Assembly: GCA_947646735.1 (NCBI GenBank)
Contig: CANTFK010000899.1
Span: 248,001 to 312,000, forward strand
Length of the DNA: 64,000 nt
Reading direction: 5' to 3'
Source of the DNA: Peronospora farinosa
Taxonomy: Eukaryota; Oomycota; Peronosporomycetes; Peronosporales; Peronosporaceae
Position numbers and translations under genes: made by a program. Below the pieces are notes generated by a model. It searched no databases and was not told the DNA's origin. It worked only from the letters and a program-made list of their open reading frames with translations. Of this stretch, positions 44,968 to 54,175 are shown piece by piece (the first letter of the stretch is position 1; the number at the start of each line of letters is the position of its first letter).

Positions 44968-47703
44968 ATGGCTACAATTGTTGCACCACGTAAAGACGAG
45001 CGCTATGCGACCATTGCCGACGCTATTTCTGTCATTGAGGCTTTTGCAGAAAAGACACAACAGCGTCATGTATGTATGAAGCAGTCAAAGACAAGTAGTA
45101 AAAAAACACCGACGTTTAGCTTGTCATCCAATGATGAAGCTTTGTCTCTTGCTACCAACACGTCCTCTACATTTCCCAATACCGCTGTCATTGAATGTGA
45201 GAATACACCTGCTTGTAAGTGGTTTGTCCGTCTATTGTTTGTCAAGGGCGAGAAGAAGTGGAAGATCTCAAGTATGAATATGGAACACCACAAGATTCAT
45301 TGTCTTGAGAGTAAACATGCTGTTGCATCGAGTACTGATGCTGTCATGGGTTTTGCATCGGTAATGACGACGGACCCCCAGTTGCTGGAAAATGCTAGTA
45401 ACACAGTGACGACGCTGGATACTGCTAGTGTAGGGGAAGCTGCAGCTTCCATGGGTGCGTCAGTGTATGCGGGTATGGTGTTTGTAAACTGGAAGGAAGC
45501 AATTGGAGCTATTCGTACTCTAGCAGATCAGATGGGGCGTCGAGCAATGGCGGAGAAGGCAGTTCTGATACCGTGGAGGGGAAAGAGTGTAATGGCACGT
45601 CGAGTGCTGTGTCAGAATCACCGCAATTCTAATTGTGGATGGATGGTCATGCTTGACGAGTCTTCGGATGGATCGGGTCGATATACTGTGCTCTCAATGA
45701 GTTTGCTGCACTCTAAGGAATGTTTGGAAACGTGCAATTTTAGTGCACGCAAGAAAAAGATACCTGCTCTGACACTGGCAAATGCAAAAGGTGGCATTTT
45801 AATGGACTTGTCGGGAATACCGGCTGAAAGCACACCGTTAAGCTCGTCGTTACTGGTTGGCGATATCTCTAAATACCAATTGACGCATGAAATGCGTTGG
45901 TGCACTGGAAAGGAAGCTACGAAAGCAATTAGTGATTTTACTTTAGTCGTGCAGCGTAAGCGTTCGAAGCTGTGCAAGCGCAACAATGGCGGCAGCAACA
46001 AAAAGTATGTATGCTCGGACGAACAATGTCTTTGGTTTGTGCAGCTTGTCAAAGGATGGAAGTCAAAAAGTTGGAAGATATCTGCTATGAATCTGAAACA
46101 CTCGGATACGTGCACTGGTGTGCCGAAGCCTACTGCACGGCAGCTAGCCGAGATGCGTTTCTTCCGCCAGGCTGTGATCACACACTCCAAGTCGTCCGGG
46201 AAGCTGCTGACCGACAGCTTTTTGATGCACTCTGAATCGGGCATCCATATTCCTCGTGGCATGGCGTACCGCGCGCAGCGACTGGTGGTTGCTACATCTA
46301 CAGATGACCTCACCGAGAGCTACAAGTATATCCCAGGTTTGATCGAGTCATTTGCTAAGAAAAATCCTGGCTCAATTGCCAATTTTGAAAAGGACTCACA
46401 AGGTCACTTCATTCGGGCGTTCTTCATGCCAAATGCATCGACGGCAGTACTGACAGGCCAGCAACAGATCTCCGGCATTCACGTACTGCATTACGATACA
46501 GTGAGTTATCAGGGTTGTATGGCACTACTCGTCACGCGTGACGGCAACTTCAGATATCAGGCACTTGCATTCGCATTGCTGCCTACAAACGATATGGATC
46601 ATATGAAGTGGTTTCTTATGTTGACGAAGCGTGGTGGTGCTCGCTTCGACGGAAACCCTGTATTCTGTTCACACAGTGAACACGGACTTCTTCGAGCTTT
46701 GGCTCACGATGCACGCAATGCAAAGATTATGTTTTGCGTTCGCAGCCTACTGGAGGAAATGGCACGTGACAAGAATATTCCTGCACTTGGGCCGCTGGAA
46801 GAAAAGGTGTGGGAGCTGCAGCGACAGGAAAGTGAGGAGGCTTTTTTCAATATTCTTGGAGATCTTGAAGCACTCAATGCCGCTGCGGCGGCATTTTTAC
46901 GGGCTGTGCACCCCAAAAACTGGGCGTACTATCTTAATCGGTCGGTCAGGCTTTACCGCTGGGCGAGCACGGGCGCTGATGAGGCGGTAGTCGGTTCTGA
47001 CATTCAGCGCAGCGATGAGGCCCCTTTTGACCTCATGTATACGTTCTTGGCCTTCCTCATGGATGGCAGTTTTAAGAAAAGCCAAGTCGCTTCGAAGCTT
47101 CTGGCCGCAGAAGGTCACTCGTCGTCATTCCTAACACCGGGTGCCGACACATTATATCGACAGGAAGTGCAAGCTGCTGCTGGATACACCGTGCGTAGGT
47201 GCGACGAGCAAGTTGCATTCGTGTGGTTAATGGGTGCACGTCCGAAAATTACTTACAAGATAGACCTAGCACTGCGTACCTGCACATGCGGGCAGATGTT
47301 TCAGCTGGGCTTGCCATGTTGCCATTTTATCGCAACATCGATGCACTTTGGTAAAGAAGCGGTGCTGCTAAATAGCTTTGACCCGATTTATAAAGCAACT
47401 ACGTATGCAGAGATACACCGCAATCTGCGGATCGAGATTCCTGTTGCCGGGGACCTCCATAAAGACCACTCCCTGCTTCCAGCCATCTCTACACGCAGCA
47501 CAAAGTCCAAAAAACGTCCTCGCAGTGCTGGAAGCAGCAATAATGCCGCTTCATCTGCTCCAATTAATTTGTCGTCTGTTGTCACAAGTGCCGTATCATC
47601 TACAATGCCTGCCAGCTGCGAGGACGTGTCAGCACGTCTAGCAAAAACTCCACGGTTCGAGTTCGACACGGATGTTGTCAATAGTTTGGGCGAGATAGTC
47701 TGA
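44968..47703 (+). CDS. SWIM zinc-finger protein, probably derived from a MULE transposase
   Basis: A 911-codon intronless gene. The N-terminal half holds three similar zinc-binding modules of FAR1/WRKY-GCM1/FLYWCH type: about residues 70-110 (ECENTPACKWFV...HHKIHC), 205-255 (CQNHRNSNCGWMV...HSKEC) and 345-385 (CSDEQCLWFVQL...HSDTC). Residues 440-650 resemble the core of a Mutator-like transposase, but positions where catalytic acidic residues are expected look changed (for example VFCSHSEHGLL). Residues about 770-790 are a SWIM finger (CTCGQMFQLGLPCCHF, C-x-C...C-x-H). The C-terminus is Ser/Lys-rich. Domesticated MULEs often act as transcription regulators; that role is inferred. No terminal inverted repeats were seen. 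It converges on TAF12 with 86 bases between the stops. Confidence 0.75.
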   Translation: MATIVAPRKDERYATIADAISVIEAFAEKTQQRHVCMKQSKTSSKKTPTFSLSSNDEALSLATNTSSTFPNTAVIECENTPACKWFVRLLFVKGEKKWKISSMNMEHHKIHCLESKHAVASSTDAVMGFASVMTTDPQLLENASNTVTTLDTASVGEAAASMGASVYAGMVFVNWKEAIGAIRTLADQMGRRAMAEKAVLIPWRGKSVMARRVLCQNHRNSNCGWMVMLDESSDGSGRYTVLSMSLLHSKECLETCNFSARKKKIPALTLANAKGGILMDLSGIPAESTPLSSSLLVGDISKYQLTHEMRWCTGKEATKAISDFTLVVQRKRSKLCKRNNGGSNKKYVCSDEQCLWFVQLVKGWKSKSWKISAMNLKHSDTCTGVPKPTARQLAEMRFFRQAVITHSKSSGKLLTDSFLMHSESGIHIPRGMAYRAQRLVVATSTDDLTESYKYIPGLIESFAKKNPGSIANFEKDSQGHFIRAFFMPNASTAVLTGQQQISGIHVLHYDTVSYQGCMALLVTRDGNFRYQALAFALLPTNDMDHMKWFLMLTKRGGARFDGNPVFCSHSEHGLLRALAHDARNAKIMFCVRSLLEEMARDKNIPALGPLEEKVWELQRQESEEAFFNILGDLEALNAAAAAFLRAVHPKNWAYYLNRSVRLYRWASTGADEAVVGSDIQRSDEAPFDLMYTFLAFLMDGSFKKSQVASKLLAAEGHSSSFLTPGADTLYRQEVQAAAGYTVRRCDEQVAFVWLMGARPKITYKIDLALRTCTCGQMFQLGLPCCHFIATSMHFGKEAVLLNSFDPIYKATTYAEIHRNLRIEIPVAGDLHKDHSLLPAISTRSTKSKKRPRSAGSSNNAASSAPINLSSVVTSAVSSTMPASCEDVSARLAKTPRFEFDTDVVNSLGEIV

Positions 47704-47789
47704 CGATAAGGCAATCATTGTACAGAAGCCAAGAGAACCTTGTTGTCAAGAAAACCCAATCAATCCCCCTTGAGTCTTCAGAAGATGCA

Positions 47790-48437
47790 CTACTTGCTGA
47801 TACTAGCCTTGCGCACCACCTTCTTGCCACCTTCAGTTGCTTTCACTGCATGTGAGTTTTTCAGCTTTGTTTTCGTATGCAGCAGCGACTTGCGCTTTAG
47901 CGCCATCCGATGCATGTGCAGCGAATTCTTCGCGGGACGTGGACGTACCAGCAGATCATGACCCAATGGTCTCAAAGATAAAGTCGTCATGGATCCAGTA
48001 GCCGTCGTAGGGAGAACACCAGCTAAAGAAATGCCATAGTTCTTGGCCAAACAGAACTGCAGATCACGCGGTTCCAGCGTCGTAGAGCGTCTGTGCTTGG
48101 CCAATTTACCCGAAAAATCCACTACATCCTTTACAAAGTCCGACGCCATATCCAGTAATAGCTCCTCCACTGCTGGATGTAAGCAAAATTTGGGGTCAAT
48201 AGAGCGTAGCAACTCGCCTAGCTGACGATTTGGCGTGAGCGCCTTGTTAGTAGTACTGGCGCTAGTGAACGAGTTAAGCGGCGGCGCTAGCGGCTCATGG
48301 AGATGAGAAGAAGTAAAGCTAGAAGATACGGATGTCAACGAGTTGTTAAGTACCGTCGACGCCGTGTACGGACTCATTGGTACGCGTCCAGAAGACGACA
48401 ATACAGTCGGAGTCCACTTGTTCTTCTCGCTTGCCAT
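47790..48437 (-). CDS. TAF12: Transcription initiation factor TFIID subunit 12 (TAF12)
   Basis: A 215-codon single exon. Residues 73-140 form a TAF12 histone fold (LLRSIDPKFCLHPAVEELLL, then DFSGKLAKHRRSTTLEPRDL), including the conserved HR(K/R)S(S/T)TLE loop and the following LQFCLAKNYG. TAF12 pairs with TAF4 in TFIID and with ADA1 in SAGA. A Ser/Thr-rich N-terminal tail of about 70 residues is probably disordered. The C-terminal 55 residues are strongly basic (RMALKRKSLLHTKTKLK), an extension beyond the usual end of TAF12. The gene is divergent from the carbonic anhydrase at 48,872, with 434 bases of shared upstream DNA. Confidence 0.85.
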   Translation of the reverse strand: MASEKNKWTPTVLSSSGRVPMSPYTASTVLNNSLTSVSSSFTSSHLHEPLAPPLNSFTSASTTNKALTPNRQLGELLRSIDPKFCLHPAVEELLLDMASDFVKDVVDFSGKLAKHRRSTTLEPRDLQFCLAKNYGISLAGVLPTTATGSMTTLSLRPLGHDLLVRPRPAKNSLHMHRMALKRKSLLHTKTKLKNSHAVKATEGGKKVVRKASISK

Positions 48438-48871
48438 TTTTGCAATTAAAATCGAGATGGGGTGAAGAAATTGGAATTTTAAGCCAATAAGATGAGAGAG
48501 ACCACCTCGTGACAGTCGACATAGCCGTGGCCAAGTCCTCTCTAATTAGATACCTTCCAGTATAATCATTATTTATTAGAGGGAGATCTGTTACAAACAG
48601 CCTAAGCTAGGGTTGGCTGACGTGTCGTTTCGGTGGTGATACTTTTCTGCTTTAGAAACCTTGCTTACCTGATATGCTATTTACCATTATACATACTATA
48701 ATCATACTTACAACCCTTACACACCCTGTATCATAATAGTCTGCTATAATTTATGCTATGTATTATTAAAATATCGTGTCATCGCTGCACGGGTAACGCT
48801 GTCGATCCGTGTCACTTTGTATTTGAACGACTCAAGCTCAAGTGACCAACACTCTAAATACCCAATAGTAC
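48438..48871. promoter_or_regulatory. Shared upstream region of TAF12 and beta-carbonic anhydrase 1
   Basis: A 434-base gap between divergent genes, AT-rich at 48,660-48,780. No convincing initiator motif was found, and no other gene. Confidence 0.4.
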
Positions 48872-49907
48872 ATGATGTTTCATCGCGTTTTGAGAAGCTC
48901 TTCGTTTTTAATGCCCCGTGTATCAGCCACTGCACCGTTTCAGACGGCGTTTGTATCATCCACCTCATCACTCGAGCGTCTTTTTATCAACAATAAGAAA
49001 TGGTGCGAAGGCAAGAAGCTGCTGGACCCCGACTACTTTGACAAAACGTCACAAGGCCAACACCCTCAATACTTGTGGATTGGCTGCTCGGATTCCCGCG
49101 TCCCTGCTGAAGAGATCACAGGCCTCGCACCAGGTGAGATGTTTGTGCATCGCAATGTCGCGAATCTCGTGGTGAGCAACGACATTAGCTCGCTCTCTGT
49201 CGTGCAATACGCCGTGGAACATCTCAAGGTCAAGGACATTATTGTATGCGGTCATTACGGCTGCGGTGGTGTTCATGCTGCTGTAGAGAACAAACATCTG
49301 GGTCTACTGGACAACTGGCTACGCAACATTCGTGACGGTAAACCACTTTTACTACTCAATAGTACTTGATCGACACGTGTCTGATGTGTTTGTATACTTA
49401 TTTGTAGTTGTTCGAATCCACACCAAGGAATTGCAGGAGATTGACGACCATGAGCAACGTATGCGGAGAACAGTGGAGCTGAACACTATTGAGCAATGCA
49501 TCAATGTGTTTAAGATTGGCCTCGTGCAGCGCCACCAAGTGAAATACGGCTTTCCACGCATCCACGGTCTCGTGTACGACATTAAGAACGGTGAACTCAA
49601 TGAGATGGACATTGACTTTGAGTCGTATGTACAAAAGTACCAATCCATCTACAAGCTGCACGCTTTCACTGGAGAAGTCCCCAAGCATCGATCTCAGTTG
49701 CAGTGCAACATGATAAGATCGCTGGCCGAGGGTCATGAAGAAGAGGATGGATGTGTGAGCGCCAAGTTCATCAAGCGCGCTATGTCCAAAGAGCCGATTC
49801 TTTTCAGTGAGACGGAGATCGACAGCGCTGTCGCTAGAGCGCAGGAAGGCGAGACTGACGTCAAGACTGTCAACATTGAGAAGCTAGCTCAGTACTTTGA
49901 CCACTGA
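48872..49907 (+). CDS. Beta-carbonic anhydrase 1, probably mitochondrial
   Basis: Two exons, 48,872-49,337 and 49,408-49,907, joined by a 70-base GT-AG intron (GTAAAC...TTTGTAG, phase 1), give 321 residues. The enzyme interconverts CO2 and bicarbonate. Zinc ligands are Cys72, His128 and Cys131, with the Asp74-Arg76 pair in CSDSR; HYGCGG follows the second ligand site. The first 30 residues are rich in Arg, Ser and hydrophobic residues with no acidic ones, like a mitochondrial targeting peptide. Beyond the catalytic domain there is an extra C-terminal helical region ([20 protein letters not shown]...IEKLAQYF) shared with the second anhydrase at 60,677. Without splicing the protein would end just after the active site, so the intron is required. 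Confidence 0.92.
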
Positions 49908-50174
49908 GAATATCAGCGCGGTACTCAAGCACAAGCAACAGCCCCAATGGTATGGGCTGTTTCTGATCACCCATTCGCACAAGAGTGCATAACAAAAACA
50001 ATGTGAATAACGCTTTGGAGCACTTCATTTTTGTGATGGCCAGATAGCCGATGTGAATGAGCGTCAATCATTATATGCTCTCCGTTAGCGCTGGGTGCAT
50101 GATGCATTACTTACTCCGTTAAGCTAGCTTTTTTCGATCGCAGGCATGAAGAACCGTGTTGGTGGGCATATATG

Positions 50175-51318
50175 CTAGTTGCATGAGCATCCGCTAGAGT
50201 TGCCGCTACTTTTGGTGTTCCCCGTCAACTTTAAACATGAGAAACAAGATGCGTTAGAGCCACACGTGTAGACTAATCAGCAGGACATCACACTAAAACA
50301 CGATGTTGTACCTTGGTACCAACAGGCCGGTTAGAGTCACCAACCATCTCGCGAATCGTAATCAGTTCCGAGGCCATGGTAAAAAAGGCCTCCTCCACAT
50401 TCTGTGCGTTTTTGGCACTCGTCTCGAGGAATGGGATTGACAGGCTGTCTGCAAAGGCTTTGGCCGTCTCGTATGACACTGCCTTGTTGTCACTGATATC
50501 GCTTTTGTTACCCACAAGGAGCTTGCATGTGCCTTCGCTGGCATATCGATTCACTTCATTCAACCAGTCATTTACATGGTCGAACGATTCCTGTACGGCA
50601 AAGAGCAAAAGAGCAACAACAAAATGAACAAGTGTGTCACCATGAAAGACATATACAATAGCAACTTGACGCAGCTTCATTACCTGACTAGTGACATCAT
50701 AAACCATGATGATACCGTCTGCTCCACGGTAATACGCACTCGTGATCGTCCGAAATCGCTCCTGTCCCGCTGTATCCCACTGCAACACACCAAAACATAT
50801 CAAACTTTGTCAGTTCTCAACTGACTTCTATCAATAAAGAACAAATGAAAAATTAAAAGGTTAACACGCACAATTTGGAGCTTGACAGTCTTGTTATCAA
50901 TCTTTACAGTGCGAAACCTCTGTAGAGCACAGAAAAGTAAACCTGATCAAGACCCAATTGCCACAAAAATAACCATCACAGGCCACACAATCACGTACAA
51001 AATCCACTCCAATTGTGGTAATATAACTCTCAGTAAATGCATCATCCTGTCATGACAAATCAGTACAGAAAAACAATTAGCATACTACAAAACACATTAA
51101 AAATTCCATAGCGACATTAATGACGTATCTACGTACTGCAAAACGTAGCAGGAGACAGGATTTGCCGACACCAGAGTCACCAATTAGCACGAGCTTGAAC
51201 AAATGATCGCTAAGTAGGGAATTTAATCAATAATAGTATCATATCATCAATAGATAATTAGGTCTCACTCTACTCGAATTATGAACCATCAATACAAAAC
51301 TCACTAATCCCTAGACAT
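50175..51318 (-). CDS. RAB1: Rab1-type small GTPase
   Basis: Seven exons on the minus strand: 51,318-51,305, 51,209-51,137, 51,046-50,999, 50,919-50,872, 50,779-50,684, 50,590-50,312 and 50,228-50,175. All junctions are GT-AG and keep frame, giving 203 residues. Rab1 controls ER-to-Golgi vesicle transport. Seen: P-loop GDSGVGKS, switch I TTIGVDF, switch II WDTAGQE, guanine-binding NKSD and ETSAK, and a C-terminal CSC for prenylation. The N-terminus [18 protein letters not shown] is Rab1-like. The first exon codes fewer than five residues and ends at a perfect GTGAGT donor. A Rab8-type reading is possible, but switch I and the N-terminus favour Rab1. It is convergent with the carbonic anhydrase (267 bases) and divergent from the SPOC gene. 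Confidence 0.9.
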
Positions 51319-51576
51319 GATCGTACTGATTGATGGTCTTCAAGAAGACTCTCTTTTTTCTATCGGAAGAAGAAGATACAATAGAGCTGTTCGCTTTAAA
51401 AAAGACGAGCACTTTATTTTTTTTATGGTTCCCTCTTTATATCAGTAACTTTCAACAAATCCGTTCTGACAGGGATAAGTGATGACATAAAACTCATGTT
51501 TGTATCCTGGGTACATCTTAAAAATGATGTGGACCACACCAGACCTCAATTTTTTTGAAACGCGACGATTAACTGG
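51319..51576. promoter_or_regulatory. Divergent promoter region between Rab1 and the SPOC gene
   Basis: Only 258 bases separate the two predicted start codons, so the genes must share upstream DNA. Pyrimidine-rich stretches lie on both strands; no single element stands out. Confidence 0.4.
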
Positions 51577-53893
51577 ATGGAAGGAAGAGACTCGGTAGCC
51601 CCGGCCAAGACGCGACGTGGTAGCAGCGGTGCTATTTATGAAAAGTACTTAAACATTAAGAACAATGCGCTACCTAAAGAAGATGAAGGGGTAGCTACGA
51701 ATTGTGTAGAAATTTCGAATTCAACGGGTAAAGCTTGTTAACTTAGTATATAATCCTTGATACAAATTGTATGGAAAATACTTAAACTTTGTATTGCAAT
51801 CTTGTAGACGAGTATGAACTTGAAGCTGGAGAATTGGTTAGTATATCACTTACAATGAATTTGTATGGGGCCAATGGGCTCTCAGGTCTCAGTGTGTCTG
51901 CTGCTCTTCTTACAGAACCCGGGAAAGAGTTTTAACACAGCAGACACGCTGTAGCTTGAGGCGCCTATAGCTTGTGTCTCTACTGCTTAACTGACTCTAG
52001 CTAACACTTGTTGGTATTTGTTGTGCTTGTGCTCATCTTTGTTCTTGACATGTGCGCTGTTCCGCTGTCACTGTCTCATTCATTATCAAATGAACAGTAT
52101 ACAGCGGCGCGTCTTGGTGTAACAATTGGAAATCCCAATGACGGAAGTGGCGTAATGTCGCCAAGAAGGGAAGAACGTGGAGGATTGAGGTCACCCAGGA
52201 TGAGACAACCACCTGGGCCGATGTCACCGCCGAGGATGATGGGAGGACCTATGAGGAGACGTAGTCAAAGTCGCAGCAGAAGTCGTGGACGCAATGGTAA
52301 CAGCATTCTAGATGTTATGAATGGAGGAAATCGACCATGGCCACCACTGCAAGGCCCGCCTGGGAATGGATACTTTGGAGATGGGCGCAGTCCACGAGAA
52401 ACATTCGGTAGACGACCGGGCAGTCCCGGTGATCGGCGTGGCAACTCGCCAAGTGGTGGTTTTGATCGAAGACCTGGTAGTCCGCCGCGCGGTGGTTTTT
52501 ACCGAAGGCCTGGCAGCCCGCCACGCGGTGGGTTCAACCAAAGGCCTGGCAGCCCGCCACGCGGTGAATTTAACCGAAGGCTTGGTAGCCCGCCACGCGA
52601 TGGCTATAACCAAAGGCCTGGCAGCCCGCCACGAGGTGAATTTAACCGAAGACCTGGTAGCCCGCCACGCGATGGCTATAATCAAAGGCCTGGTAGTCCG
52701 CAGCGTAACGACTTTAGAGGTGGACGTAGCCCTCCGCGTGGTGACTTTGATGGTTCACGCGAATGCTTCCGACGCGACGGTCCATTTGGTAACCCTCGTG
52801 GACGTTCTGCACCACGTGAAGACTATCGGCGGGGTCGGTCGATGAGCCCTGAACGAGGTGGTCCACCAAGAGATTTTCGCAATAGCCTGGGGCCAGGACG
52901 AGACGGTCCGCGTGGCGGAATGATGGGAGGGCATGGCCCAGGTGGACCTCGTTGGAGCCGAAGTCGAAGCCCGTTTTTTCGTGGTTCTCCGCCCCGTGGT
53001 CCTCCACGCAACGGTAACGGCTTTGAACCTCCTGAGCGTCGACCCGGGTTAGGAAGCCCTGGTAGGATGGGCATGAATGAATTTCGAAGTCCACCTCGCG
53101 ATGTTTTCAATGGCTTTGGTCTCGGCGGTCCGCCTTCGTTTGAAGATAGAGGCCCGCCGAACATGTTTCGTCCTCGAGGTCGGAGCCGCAGTCCGAACCA
53201 GCGACCTCCGAGTGAAATGATGCGCAAGAGGGACCGTAGCTGGGAACGTGGTGATCCGCCACCAAATCTTGTGGAGCCTTCGTTAAATGGACCTATGCCC
53301 GATAGCCCAAGGTTGTTGGAAGCCCGACCATTTGACGTACGTTGTATCTGTACTACCGGTTTTCTGTTGTATGTTATTATTGTGGTGTGTATTAATTGGG
53401 AGATGGATGTCTTGATGTACAGACCCCGAGTGAATGGAACTTTGAGTTAAAACGCAGTGGCAAGTTCAAGTGTCGCTGCAGTGCAACGTCACTTTCGGTC
53501 GGCATCAGCCGTCAATTGTACGTTGGGATACCTGGCTTTTTGCTACCAATACGCATTTTGTATTAACGTCCCACGTTTGCAATATGTAGGCCGTTGTTTT
53601 TGGATGTGGTGACGTTGCCACACTTGAAGAGGTCGCCGGAGTTTTTGCAGCTTGATCGGCCGACCATACGAAGGGTCGTGTACGAACTTAAACCGGAATC
53701 AATGGCGGACGCGAGTGGGTACCGGGAATTTGTCGATTACCTTATCCAGGGACGAAGTGGTCATGCACGCGCTGGGGCCGCTACGGAAATGGAATCTCAA
53801 GGCTTTAAGATTTTTCTTTTGCCTCCGGGTCAAGCAGCACGGCAGATCGGTTACAAAGGAGATCATATGATTGCCGTTTTGCGTTCCCGTTGA
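51577..53893 (+). CDS. SR/RGG-rich nuclear protein with C-terminal SPOC domain
   Basis: Proposed exons 51,577-51,727, 51,808-51,836, 52,098-53,336, 53,423-53,517 and 53,590-53,893 join in phase to 605 residues. The middle (about 60-460) is Arg/Pro/Gly/Ser-rich, with RS runs (RRRSQSRSRSRGR) and seven to eight tandem copies of a roughly 12-residue unit of the form RRPGSPPRGGFN at about 130-240. The last about 150 residues look like a SPOC domain: KRSGKFKCRC, then TLPHLKRSPEFLQL and the closing FKIFLLPPGQAARQIGY. SPOC domains bind phosphoserine partners in transcription and RNA processing; a role here is inferred. The first two exons are less sure: the 261-base second intron is long, and an alternative exon at about 51,916 would end early. 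A hydrophobic start at 52,008 was rejected as intron sequence. Confidence 0.75.
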
Positions 53894-54175
53894 ACAAGAG
53901 AAGAAGAGCAACAAAATGTGCAATCTATACGCGCATATTTGCTGCAATTGCAACAAAAGATTCGTTTGTATGACGCTCAGACTTAGAAGTGGAGAGAAAG
54001 ATGCTGTTCTCGTTGATCAGTTGGACATAAAGGACAGGGTTCAGCACACTGCAAAACGGTTTTTTGTCATATAATCTCTACATTATCACTGTTATAGGGT
54101 GGTATTTTATCGATTATAATCTTCTCGTGGATATTCCTTTTTATCGCAATATAATCTGTCGTATTTTACTTCCAA

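Noticed and set aside
52008..52097. Hydrophobic N-terminal signal (MLVFVVLVLIFVL) on the SR/RGG protein
   Set aside because: This stretch looks like intron sequence ending in the AACAG acceptor at 52,097. Upstream exons at 51,577 and 51,808 join in phase without it, and a secreted SPOC protein makes little sense.
48340..53900. Gene cluster encoding one pathway
   Set aside because: TAF12, carbonic anhydrase, Rab1 and the SPOC protein have unrelated functions; close spacing reflects compact gene-dense DNA.
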